DNA of 64,000 nucleotides from assembly GCA_963693085.1 (NCBI GenBank), contig OY856409.1:244821558-244885557 (forward strand), in the 5' to 3' direction. Both the position numbers and the translations under genes were made by a program. How positions within the stretch are numbered: position 1 is the stretch's first letter; every line of letters begins with the position of its first letter. The notes under the pieces are model-generated. The model did no database searches and had not been told where the DNA came from. It saw only the letters and a program-made list of their open reading frames with translations. This DNA comes from Alisma plantago-aquatica. Its lineage: Eukaryota > Streptophyta > Magnoliopsida > Alismatales > Alismataceae. Of this stretch, positions 48,049 to 60,200 are shown in pieces.

Positions 48049-49873
48049 CGATAACACCAAATTTTGTGATGTTTTTTTCCCTTATTTCGTTGTCAAATCT
48101 GCCCTTTTAAACTGTTTTCCTCTCCTTTTTGTCATGTTTTTGAATAAATAGGCCACGCTACGCTCTTAACTCAATTTTATCATCTTTTGCAGGTTTTTCC
48201 TTGAATTTTGACTCATTTATCAGCAAAAAGGCCCGTCCCGGCCCACGAACGTGTTCCACCTGCATCGGCCTTCCTACCAGCCGACCGACACACTCGCTGC
48301 CCGACATAGGGCAACACGATACACTATCGCGTGACACAGGGGTGCCGCGCAAGAAGGAGCTGACGAGCGATACGCCATTTACCTGACAGGGAGATGGACT
48401 CACCACGACTACTGAAGCGTGTCGCACGATACAAGACACCCACCGACAGGCACCACTCGTCATGATGACCGACACGCTTACAGCTTAACATCCTTGTGTC
48501 AGGCGACACGCATACCGGGCATCCCTAAATCCGCAATGGTAGTGCTGATGGAGGACACGTGGCGCCCGGAGAACCACAACTTCTCCCAACCGCTTCCTAT
48601 AAATAGCAACTACAAGACTCCGATGGGACGGGTCAGAATCTCGCGAAAGCTAACTTGGGAAAGAACCTTGAGCTAGTGTGTCGTGTCCCAGAGGTGTACT
48701 GGGCGATACTAGGTTAGCACTTCCCCGACCCGAGAGGGCAGGAATGGTTCACTTAGAATTTGTCTCGGTCACCACAGCAGCCCGATATCAACCAACAAAG
48801 ACACCCAATATGAGTAACCCGACACCCTAAGCGGTCCCTAGCCCGACACGATACCGAGCCCGATACGAATCACCCGTCACGGTGTGTCGCCTGAGAGGGT
48901 GGCATCCCGACATGACCGTATTGGGCAAGGGAGCTTTGGTTGGTACGTCTACCCATCATTGCCTATCGCCTGACAGGGAGTGCCACCCGACATGGGCGTA
49001 TCGGGCAGAGCCCCAACCAGTATCGGGCTAGAGTGCTCTTAGGGATCTGCTGCTACATGTCACTCTTCTACATCAAGGAGGCGATACTTATCTTTCTTTT
49101 TCAGTCATTTACTTTCTTTACTTACACAATGTAACCAAACCTCTTTTATATAATGACTATGCTAATGGAATTAGAGAAGTTTTAAATATATGATGCTTTA
49201 GGTTTGGTTCCTTTTGTTGGATGGTTACTTTGTTTAGCATCCGAACTCTAGCTTGCATGCTTAGATCATGTTTTGACTAGGTATCAAATCATGTTTCCCA
49301 TTGTAGCAGCCTCGAGAGAGGTGTCGTAGCTCTAGTGTTTGGTCTGATCAAGGAGTACGAGAGTACCCAGGATCGGCGTTGCTTCAGTTTTCTTTCCACT
49401 CTAACCCAAGGTCCAGCAACCTCGAGAGAGGTGTTGGCGCTTAGTTAGAGGTACCCTCTTTGAGAGAAGGGGTACTGGATGTTCCTGCTGCCGCTTGTTT
49501 TACCAAAGTTTGCTCCTTCGTTCCTTACCGAAGCAATAGTTTTATCTCCTTTGGCTCTGTTGCGCAAAAACTTCTAAAAATCGATAAATGCTTAAAACCT
49601 TAATTTACCTAGTAACTCCATTTGGAGATACTTTTCTTTTATTTTATCGATCTTAGCCTGTTGTTCCCTCCAGGAACTTTATACTCATCTTACCCTTGTC
49701 GGAGTGTAATGTGTTGATTCCATGTTCTTGACACTACCCCCCTTGTCCCTGTGGTTCGACCCCGATTGCTACTTCGTACCCCCTCATTGTTGTGGGGGCC
49801 TAAGAGTCGGGTAATTTAAAAGTCCGACTACTTCAAATCCGCTCCTTTTGGGACGTGCGATTTATACCGGTCA
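48049..49873 (+). repeat. Element 2 5' LTR with promoter
   Basis: 1,825 bp ending CCGGTCA. The G-box CACGTG at 48556-48561 lies about 36 bp before the TATA-like CTATAAATAG at 48597-48606. The same pair, in the same order and with the same G-box context, is found in element 1. Motif instances cover about 48290-49030. The last 700 bp resemble the corresponding part of element 1 (cctcgagagaggtgt blocks, cattacactccga-type end). Confidence 0.9.
48290..49030. repeat. Quasi-palindrome array in element 2 5' LTR
   Basis: About twenty degenerate motif instances, for example gcccgacataggg, gagcgatacg, gcgatactagg, gcccgacacgatac, gcccgatacg, tgtcgcctgagag, tatcgcctgacag and tatcgggctag. Confidence 0.75.
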
Positions 49874-49879
49874 ACTTTT

Positions 49880-49897
49880 TGGCGTCGTTGTCAGAGA
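49880..49897 (+). promoter_or_regulatory. Element 2 primer-binding site, decayed
   Basis: TGGCGTCGTTGTCAGAGA, six bases after the LTR. Compared with the tRNA-Asp complement TGGCGCCGTTGCCGGGGA it differs at four places, all C-to-T or G-to-A. Confidence 0.85.
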
Positions 49898-50126
49898 CAA
49901 GGCAAAAAGGTATTGTCAACGAACCCGAATCCATTAATAACACTCTCGTGTCTCAAGCTTAGAAATGAGCTTGACAACACTTTCTTTTTCCTTTTTTATC
50001 TTCTAACCTGAAATGAGTGTAGAGTAGTTTGTCTTATTAATAAAAGTTTTCTAACTTGATTATACGTTCTATTCAGGTACTCAGGAAAGAAGTTTTCTAC
50101 TCATCTGAGCACCAACATCACTAGAC

Positions 50127-52073
50127 ATGCCACCTCGCGTCGAACCACCTCTTTCAGAGGGTGAGAAACACACGAGAGTTAGACCTCACTCGCCTCCGCC
50201 TGAAGACAATGACCGTTATGACGGTAACCGTCAACATGAAGATCCTAGAACAGAACAATTTGAGGATGACCATCGCCATGAGAGACGTCGTCATCACCAA
50301 AGACACAGAAGAAATCAACATGACCAGGAACAGAACAAGCAAGACAGTGATAGTAAAGACTTTAGCGAAGGAGAAAAGATCCTCAGAGAGTTGGCTGCTA
50401 CGAAGGCCAACAACTCAAGGTGTCCTATTGTCATCCCAAGGTTCAATGTCTTAAACTTTGAGTTGAAACCTTCCGTCATATCCATGATCCAGAACAAGAG
50501 TTTCTGAGGAAGTTCAAAGAATGATAATCCTTACCATCATCTAGATGCCTTCAAGAACATCTGTGATATGATTAAGATGCGGGGAGTCCCATAGGAGGTC
50601 ATTTACTGCAAGGGATTCATCTTCTCTTTAGAGGACAAGGCTCTATCTTGGTACCTCAGGCTGCCGCATCAAGCTCTGAATGGATGGAGTGCACTTGCAG
50701 ATGCTTTTGTGAATAAGTTTTACCCTACAGAGAAAGCTGTCAGGAATAGGCAAAGGATAATGTCATTCATGCAGAAGCCGAATGAGAATCTACATGAAGC
50801 ATGAGAACGATATTAAAAATATCAGAGGGATTGCCCCCATCACAACTACAAGAAGGGATTTCTAATAACCACCTTCTACAACGGTTTGACCACTGAGGAA
50901 AGGGTTTCGCTTAATGCAACTACAGGCAGCGACTTTCTGGGGAAGAAGCCAAGAAGATCCAAAAAGATCATCAAAAACATGGCTGAATTACAAGCCGACA
51001 CCAACTACGACAGATCTGATAGAGGACATGCTAAGAAGGCTGCTAGAGAAGGGCCCTCCATCGAATCCAAAGCTCTCAAAGCTATCACTTCTCAGATCCA
51101 GAAGATAGCCACCGACGTCAGACAATTGAAAGAATTAGGTGAAAAGGGAAAGAAACAAGTTGAGAAAGTTATGAAATGTGTCACCTGCGGAGAGGGTGGA
51201 CACGGGGTTGATAACTGTGTTTACACCCGACCTGAAGGGTCGAGTGAAAGTGAATCCGAGATAGAGGACGATGAGAATGTCTCTTTTGTGAACTTCAAGA
51301 GGCCGAATCATCCTGGTTTTAATTATGGCAATAAGGATGCAGCCGAAAATTCACATCAGCTAAATGACCCCACCAAGCAACCCCAAGGTTTTGAGAAAAG
51401 AGGGGGACACGGTCAGTTCACCAGAACTACCACTTTCCAATCGAACAAGGCAAATTTCCAAGGACAGGGAAAGTACCAAAGTCGACAAGCAGCTAACCCT
51501 AGTCATAGCCTAGGTCAAGCCAAAGAGCAAAGTTAGGACAAGAGCCCGAACCAACCAGATTTGGTGGGGCAATTGTTTGATTTTGTAAAAAGACAAGATA
51601 CTATCAATAACCAGTTGGCGCAAAGCGCGCTATCAAATTTAGGAGTTCTGAACACGATGCAGGTTCAGATGGAGGACATGTAGACTCACCAATGCCAAAT
51701 CGATCAGCAGTTGGCCCAGATGGCCGAGTTGATAAAGAACCCCTCGGGTAAGATACCCTCCAACACTGAATCCATTAAAATGGCGGTGCTGATATCAGGG
51801 AAGGTAGTAGAAAGTCCTGAAGCGGCCAATCCCGTAGAACCTGAACCAATGATTTCGGTAGAGATTCCAGGAGAGGAAGAGAATCAACAAGCTCATGATA
51901 GGGATTCCGAAACAAGATCTATTGAGGAACTATTTGGTAAAAGGAATCCTTACTCTCCCAAGTTGCCTTTCCCTTACAGATTAATAATGGCACATCTTAA
52001 AAGGCATTATGAGAAGTTTATGGAGTCAGTAAAGAAACTTCACCTCGAAGTACCCTTCTTGGATGCTTTGTAG
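50127..52073 (+). pseudogene. Element 2 gag region
   Basis: Start MPPRVEPPLSEGEKH at ATG 50127, the beginning of one gag-pol frame. An Arg/His/Asp-rich N-terminus is followed by a capsid-like part (FELKPSVISMI, DAFKNICDMIK, ALSWYLRLP, FYPTEKAVRNRQRI, ATTFYNGL-type). A CCHC zinc knuckle CVTCGEGGHGVDNC lies at 51177-51218, then the linker QLAQMAELIKNPSGK and HLEVPFLDAL. In-frame stops fall at 50505, 50592, 50802, 50814, 51534, 51681 and 52071. No frameshift is needed. Gag would form the particle and bind RNA. Confidence 0.88.
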
Positions 52074-55000
52074 GAGATTCCGACATATGCAAAGTTTTTC
52101 AAAGACTTGATCACGAAGAAGAAAAGAGGAGGAAGAATCGAGACAGTGCACCTAGCTAGCATGTATTCTTCTTTTGTCAAAGCAGATTTACCAGCTAAGA
52201 AGAAGGATCCTGGGGCTTTCACCATTCCCTTTGCTGTTGGAGACAATATCGAGTGAAAAGGTCTTGCCGATGTAGGGGCTAGCATCAGCCTTATGCCCCT
52301 AAGCCTTGCGAAATGTTTGGGTCTGGCTGATATGGTTAAGACCAACATGAGGATTGAATTGGCGGACCATACGTTCAAGAGGCCCATTGGTGTTGTTGAG
52401 GATGTACAGATCCGTGTTGGAAGTTTCTTCATTCCCTGCGATATTGTGGCCATTGACACGGTGGAGGACCCTGGTTGTCCTATCATCTTTGGACGCTCCT
52501 TCTTGGCTACAGGAAGGGTGTTGATTGATGTTGTCGAGGGGATCATTACTCTAAGGGTCGGAAACGACCATTTAGATTTCAAAGTAAAGGATGCTATGAA
52601 GGGACCTTCCTTTCTAGAATCCGCTTACTTTGTTGAAAGCTACAACCATCTTTGTGAAGAGATGGAAGAGGATACCATAATGGTAGACCCTCTTGTGAAA
52701 GCATTAAGTAATCAAGATTCTGATGCTGAAGATTCTGAAAATCTAGAAGTTGTCGAGTTTCTCAATTATCTTAATCAGTGTGATGAAGATCTGAGCAACG
52801 AGGAAGAGGTAATAGAAACAGTTAAGTTTTCCTCTCTAGAGGAGGCACCAGAAGAAAAGGCACCCAAGGCTAAGCTTGAGTTGAAGCAGATACCTGAAGG
52901 GTTAAAGTATGAATTTCTAGATCAGGAGGAGAGAAATCTTGTCATCGTTAATGCTTATCTTATGAAGGATCAATTGGACAAACTTCTTGGGGAGTTGAGA
53001 CTCCACAGGCAGGCTATAGGATACTCGGTAGAGGATATCAAAGGCCTTAGCCCTGTGTTATGTATGCATCGCATCAATTTGGAGGAATCTGCTAAACCTC
53101 GAGCTCAACCCTAGAGAAAATTGAACCAGATGCTGAAAGAAGTTGTGAAGAAAGAAGTAATCAAACTGAGAGATGATGGGATCATTTACCCGATCAGTGA
53201 CAGTAACTGGGTGAGCCCGATCCATGTAGTACCGAAGAAAGGAGGTATTACAATAGTTAAAGGAGATAAAGACGATGAAGTGGAGGTTCAGACCGTCACA
53301 GGATGGAGAATGTGTATTGACTACCGAAAACTGAACCAAGCCACAAAAAAAGATCATTATCCGCTTCCTTTCATTGATCAAGTTCTTGAAGGATTAGCAC
53401 ACCATGACTATTTCTGTTTCTTGGATGGTTTTTCACAGTTTTATCAAGTTCCCATCTTGCCAGACGACCAAGAGAAAACTACTTTTACATGTCTCTATGG
53501 CACCTACGCCTTCAGGAGGATGCCTTTCGGCCTGTGCAATGCTCCCGCAACGTTTCAGCGTTGCATGATATCGATGTTTTCGGATTTTCTGGAAGACATC
53601 GTGGAAGTTTTCATGGATGACTTTTCTGTCTATGGAAAAGACTTCGATGTCTGCCTAAAGAACCTATCTATGGTGTTGCAATGCTGCGAGGAAAAGAGTT
53701 TGGTTTTGAACTGGGAGAAGTGCCATTTTATGGTACGAGAAGGCATCGTGCTAGGGCATAAAGTTTCGAGGCGTGGCATCGAGGTAGACATTAGAAAAGT
53801 TGAAGCCATATCTAAGCTTCCTCCATCGATGTCTGTAACGAGAGTGAGGAGTTTCCTTTGGCATGCTGGCTACTACCGAAGATTTATAAAAGACTTCTCA
53901 AAGATCTCGAAACCGTTGTCCAACCTTCTAGTAAAAGATGTTGAATTCAATTTCTCTGACGATTGTATAATTGCTTTTCAGGTCTTAAAGGATGCCCTTG
54001 TCTCACCACCTATCCTTCAAGCTCCAGACTGGGAGCTACCTTTCGAGCTTATGTGTGACGCCAGTGACTATGCTATAGGAGCAGTACTGGGTCAGAAAAA
54101 GGACAAAAAGCACCACGTCATTTGCTATGCCAGTCGTACTCTAGATGAAGCTCAGGTGAATTATACGACTACAGAAAAGGAAATTCTCGCGATAGTCTTC
54201 TCTTTCGAAAAGTTTAGATCCTATCTTATCAGTGCGAAGGTGAAGGTCTACACAGACCATGGAGCAATAAGATATCTCATGCAAAAGAAGGATACCAAGC
54301 CAAGGCTATTAAGGTGGGCTTTGTTACTATAAGAGTTCGACCACGAAATCGTTGATAAGAAGGGTGCGGAGAATGTGTTCGTCGACCACTTATCAAGGAT
54401 CATGGTGGAAAGACAAAAGGAACCACCTATTAATGACGACTATGCTGACGAAGCCTTGCTGATGGTTGAAACCAAAGATGGGAATTTACCTTGGTTCGTA
54501 GATATTTGTAATTATCTCGCCCACAGAGAGTTGCCTCCTGATATAACCTATAATCAAAAGAAGAAGCTCTTTTCGGACATAAAGAACTATTACTAGGATG
54601 ATCCTCTCCTCTTCAGAAGATGCACTGATAACCTATACAGAAGATGTATCCCCGAAGAAGAGGTCCCAAACATCCTGAAAGAATGTCATGCCTCTCCATA
54701 TGGAGGACACCTGGGGAGCGAAAGGACCGCCGCCAAGGTGCTACAATCAGGATTTTACTGGCCCACTTTGTTCAAAGATTTTGCAAACTATGTTAAGGTT
54801 TGTAGGGACTGCCAATCGAAGGGAAACATTGGAAGAAGAAATGAGATGCCAATGGCCAATTGGGTGGAGGTCGAGATTTTTGATGTCTGGGGAATTGATT
54901 ACATGGGTCCTTTTCCCCCATCAAGGGGATACCAATATATTCTAGTTCTGGTAGACTATGTGTCTAAGTGGGTAGAAGCGGTTGCGACCCTGACATGCGA

Positions 55001-55799
55001 CTCAAAATCTATGATCAAGTTGTTTGAAAAGACTATTTTCCCTCGCTTCAGAGTACCTCGTACTGTGATAAGCGACGACGGATCACATTTCGGGGAAAAG
55101 CAGTTTGAAGCGCTCCTGCAAAAGTATGGAGTCAGGCACAAGGTTGCTATGCCATATCATCCTCAAACTTCAGGACAAGTAGAAGTCTTGAATAGACAGA
55201 TTAAGCAGATTCTAGAGAAAACTGTCAGCCACACATGAAAGGATTGGTCCATGAAACTTGATGACACCCTTTGGGCCTACAGGACAGCATATAAAGCACC
55301 CCTTGGAACTACTCCTTACAGATTAATCTATGGGAAATCTTGTCATCTACCCTTAGAGATGGAACACAAGGCTCTTTGGGCGATTAAATTCCTAAATATG
55401 GATCTCGAGAAGATAGGAGAGAAAAGATATCTCCAGTTACAGGAACTAGAAGAGTTGAGACTACATGCCTTTGAGAATGCAAGGATCTATAAGCAAACAA
55501 CCAAGGTGTGGCATGATGCCCACCTGAGGAAGAAATATGTAAATGAAGGTGACAAATTTTTATTATTTAAATCATATATTTGTCTTTTTCCAGGGAAACT
55601 ACAGACAAGGTGGTTCGGGCCCTTCATAGTAGTGAATATATACCCATCAGTCATGATGGAGTTGCATGATAAAGACAATCCATCCAAAGTTTTCCAAGTG
55701 AATGGGCATAGAGTAAAGAGATACTACAAAGATGCAGCATTCGTAAGAAGAACAGATATCAGTCTGCAAGATATGGAAACAACTAAAGGCACAAAGTAA
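52074..55799 (+). pseudogene. Element 2 pol: protease, RT, RNase H, integrase
   Basis: Continues the gag frame to TAA 55797-55799. Protease motif is ADVGASISLMPLS (52266-). RT has [36 protein letters not shown] and an intact FMDD (codons 53616-53621 are the two Asp). RNase H carries [15 protein letters not shown] and [12 protein letters not shown]. Integrase has H-H-C-C ([11 protein letters not shown]...CRDCQ) and DDE ([27 protein letters not shown]), with the C-terminal [10 protein letters not shown] module in frame. In-frame stops are at 52254, 53112, 54330, 54594 and 55236. The whole gag-pol is 1,891 codons with twelve stops and no frameshift. Comparison with element 1 restores the residue at most stops. 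Confidence 0.92.
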
Positions 55800-56129
55800 A
55801 GGATATGAAGATGTCGAGCTAACGATGTTAACTACAACGCTCCTCAGGAGGCAGCCCGAGCTTTATTTTTCTTAGAATAGGATGTTATTTCCTTTCCAGC
55901 ATGAAAAACATTATGAACATTACTATTGTAATAAGGCCCGAGTCAGTGCATGCGTCACATGCTCTGACTCTTCTGTTTTATGGGCCACCGCTCTATTTTA
56001 TGAGCATTGATGCATAATACTATCTGAGGCTGGGAGCTTCACCTTAGGCCAATGATGTTTTACCCATCAAATCGCTTTTTCCTTCACTTTGATTTTGGTT
56101 TTTCATCATATATCCTATTCTAAAGCCTT

Positions 56130-57170
56130 GTATCGGGCAAGGATACCTCCTCCAGCAGACCATATCGGGAAAAGACTTGGGCATTGCGCAAGTACGCCCT
56201 TATCGGCCTGGTGTATCGGGTGACGCGCTTTAGTAATGAACCGTGTCGGACGATACACCCGAGCAGCGAGCACCCGTATCAGGCGGCAGGAGTAATAACC
56301 CTTGATTTGACAGATGGGACTGCTAGTATCGGGAATGATTTGTCTGCTCGCCCGACACCTACCCCTATTATAGCCGATTTGCCCCCGACTTGAATTGCTA
56401 TATATAGTACAGAGGTTTTACCATGTCGGGCTACTGCTTTTACTCTTCCAGCCACCCATATCGTGTAGTAGTTTCTCCCTTTTTCTCATGTGTCGTCCAG
56501 CTAACTTTTTCTCTCATGTCGCGCAAGATAGCTTCAGATAGCAAAGGTATAGCCCGACAGCCGTGTCGTCCTGCTTGCCCGACACGAACTTCATATTGCG
56601 CACTTTCGTATCGGACTCACAGCTTTAGTTAATTTCTTTGTATTGCCCGACAGACCTTTGCATCGGCTGCGTGACTTTTGCCTGTGTCGCGTGACACATC
56701 TTTAATGCGTGCTTGCCCGATACCCTATATCGGGCGACATCACTTCGTTTCTGATGTCGGGCGACATCACTTCGTTTCTTTGTATCACCCAACTTCACAT
56801 CACTTCGTTTGTTTCTAATGTCGGGCGACACATTTTCTATCGGGACGACCCTATCGGGCGATCCGCATCACGTGGTTGTGTCGCCCGACACTCTTTGAAT
56901 TTGCAGCGTATCGGGCAATGGCTATATCATTCAGTTTCCTACCGTGTCGCCCAATTTTATATCGCCTAGCATGTTCTTCCCGACGGGCGACACCTTTCTT
57001 AAGGGCGATTGTATCGGGCATGAGATCCGTTTGATGACGCCCTGTATCTCACAATGAACTTATGCGGTTTTTAGATGAACTCCGTATCGCCCGACACAAG
57101 CGTATCTGGCAAGAATCATATCGCCCAGTTTTTGTATCGAGCCGAACTTTTCTTATCAGACACCAATATC
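56130..57170. repeat. Densest quasi-palindrome array, between pol and accessory gene
   Basis: I count about thirty motif instances in 1 kb. The clearest are tatatcgggcgacatc (56727), atgtcgggcgacatc (56754), atgtcgggcgacac (56819), tgtgtcgcccgacac (56877) and cgtatcgcccgacac (57083). Consensus is near TRTCGGGCGAYA: 5-bp inverted arms around an asymmetric GG. Orientation and spacing vary. It lies in the leader of the accessory gene. Confidence 0.85.
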
Positions 57171-57207
57171 AACTTTAAAACATTTAGATACTTAATAAAC
57201 TAATCTG

Positions 57208-60200
57208 ATGATAATAGAAATGGGCCGCACCAAGAAAACCGTGGTTCGAGTTGACGAACACGGTCAGAGGATCGACACTGAGGCCGCAACTGAAGCAACA
57301 ACAGTCGAACAGAAATGCCTGAATCTCGAGGTAGTTGGGCCATCAACGGCTGAGAGGAGAGCAAGGACGGAAGAAGTAACGACTCCAACAATAGCTTCAA
57401 CCACAGCGGAAGAACCCCTGGATCGCACACCAGGAAGGTTCGTGCCAAGAGATAATGGGCACGGGTGCCGGTACTCAGAATTGGCAACAAAAATCTATAG
57501 GCCGAGCAGATTCTGCCACCAGTCGTCCTTCCTTCAACTAGGTATCTTCGAAAGACTGGAGAATGTCCTAATTGCAGCAGGACTGAGGAAGATATGCCTC
57601 AGGCGCTCCACCTCCTACACCGAACTCACTAGGGAGTTCATGCCGTCTCTCCGCCGGGTGAAGAATACACCTGAGGACGTTGAAGAATATGGCGGAGCAG
57701 ACAGACTGCAAGGGCGGCTATACAACTCTGAGCACATCATCTCCGAGAAGCTGCTCAATGAGATCTTCTCTTCCAGCGAGGAGGAGAAGAGACTGCTGAA
57801 TAACGGTGCAAGGATCACCGAAGGAGACGAGTTCAACCCCGTGGAGCTCTGGACGAGGCTGACCAGCGAGTCATCATTCAAGCCGGGAAGCAAGGTGGCG
57901 GTGGTGCACTCTTGCTTCTGGAGAATAGTGCATAAGATGGTGGTGTGCCTGCTCTTCATCAAGAACGAATCAAGCAACATCTACATTGAAGAACTCCATC
58001 TCATGTGGCCCATGATGGAGGGCAAGGTGATCAATCTGGGGTGCTTCTTGCTGAATTGGCTGCACCCAATAAAGGATGCCACCAAGGAATACTGCATGGG
58101 TGGCATCATTGATCTGATCGCGGTTGGGTTAGGGTACCCAAGGGAACCGCGCAGTCTTTTGAGGACAAGGGGCAACGAGTTGATTGACCTCAAGTTCCTC
58201 ATGAGGGCCAACATCATAAAGAAGGAAGGGCGAAGCTAATTCTACATGTTCGCAAGGACAAACACCCTCCTTCCACTCCCTCACTACTACGCCTACGACG
58301 CAGAAAAGCTAGTCTTCACCATAGCAGAAATCAAAGTTGTGGCAGTAGAAGCATCTTACGCCGCCACCACCAGTATTCAAGAGAGGGCGGCTACGAGAGG
58401 GGAATCAATTCCTCTCGACCCGAGGCAGGACAAAACTTCATCGAACCCTGCCGAGCCAGCCGCCACTCCAGAGCCACCAACGACAGCAGTTAATAGAGTT
58501 GTCATCGCTCCTATACCAGCCACAATCACGACAACACTTGTCGTGCCTGAAGAAGTACCGACGATCGTTGGGGTCGCCGAGACAACTGGGGGAAAGACAA
58601 CAACGTCAGCCCTGACGGGAGCTGCCGCGGAAGAGACATCTACAGCCCCCGAAACTTCTGTGATGCCCGTGGTGCCAGAAGAATAAGTGCAGTCGGACGC
58701 TAGTAACTGGATGTTCGCCGACATCCTGGAGATGGAGCTCGGAGATGCACAACTTACGCCAATGCCGCTGCCGGTGTCTCCTGTGATAGATGCAGAGGAG
58801 GTCACCAAAAGCAGAGAGGTGGAGCAGCACCCACCCACATCACGTCCTTCTCCACCACCACAAGAAGGTGAGGCAGAGACAACCGTAAAAGTGATGACGC
58901 CTCGCCCAGCAGCATCCACCTCGCAGATGATTGAGATAGGTTCCACCTCGTCGGGTAGACCCTCACGCGAGAGGAGTATCGTGAAGACGAGAGGGAGATC
59001 TGTAGGAGCCCTCCGTCGCTCGGGAAAATGCTGGGGAACGAACTTGATCACTTGCGGGAGGTAACAGAAAGCCACTCAGCTACATTTACTTCTCTAACCC
59101 ACAAGTTTTCATTTTTCCAGCAGAGGCTGAATAGCCAGGAACGAGAACTGCTAACTCTAGTTGGCCTTCCTGGCCAACTAGAGGCACTCAACGCCACACT
59201 GCAGTAGACCCTCCAGCGCCTTGACATGATCGAGGAGAGGATGGACAGGAGGGACAATCACCCGTGCCGAAGGCAGCCGAGGAGATCTCTGTCACCTCCT
59301 GGCTCAGGCTTTCAACCCTCCTCATCGGCATCTTTGTCAAGATCATCGTCCACTTCCTCCTCCCGTGGGACATCTCCAACACCAGAGGAAGGGATGCCAC
59401 AAAGATCCGCCAACAGAGCTCCAGGAGGACAGGCGAGCTCCCGCGGTCTGGAAGAAGCAGCTCCCTCAGTCCCCCTAGACGAAGCTGAGGATGACAATGA
59501 AGCATTCAGCGTCGAGGAGGACTCTTCTGACGAATCTGAGGAAGAGGGGGGGACATATGCGCCGCCAATGAAATACACCCCCTAGAGGAAGAAGCTCGAT
59601 GGCAGATGAATTCTCTACACCGTCGGAGATACCTTCCTTCGAGATGACTGACTTCGATAGAAGGGTCATCGGCTATCCGACGATCAGGGACCAGAAATTG
59701 TTGAACAAGGTCTTAAGGTCGCAGGCAGATGAAGAAGATGTCGTCTGGAGCGACAGCTACTTCTCCGTACAACGGGGAGCACTCAGAAGCATTTTCCGCT
59801 CGCCTGTCGTCACCGAAAAGAAGTTGTTCAGGGTCCTAGAGGGTGCAATAATAGAAAATATCAGCACCCGGACAGGTCGGGAAATAATATACAACGCCAC
59901 CCTGACCTTGGCAAGAAGATTGATGATGGGAGTGCCAAACTCCATCGCGGTGGCCAACATGCTGCGACACATCAAAGAGCACAACACGAACATCATGTTG
60001 GCCCCGTACAAGCACCACAACATGTGGTTCCTGTGTGTGGCAGACCTCCGGAACCATGACGTCCAGCTCCTCAGCTGCTGCAACAAGGAGGTGCCACGCT
60101 CAGGACTCATTTTCAGTCACCCAGAGGATAAACATCTCAAGATCCTACCGCTGTGTCTTCTCCGAGCAATCAACCAAGGAGTCCAACGTCACAACGGTGT

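Noticed and set aside
56130..57170. CRISPR or tandem satellite
   Set aside because: Spacing and orientation of the motif are irregular, and the DNA is clearly a plant retroelement.
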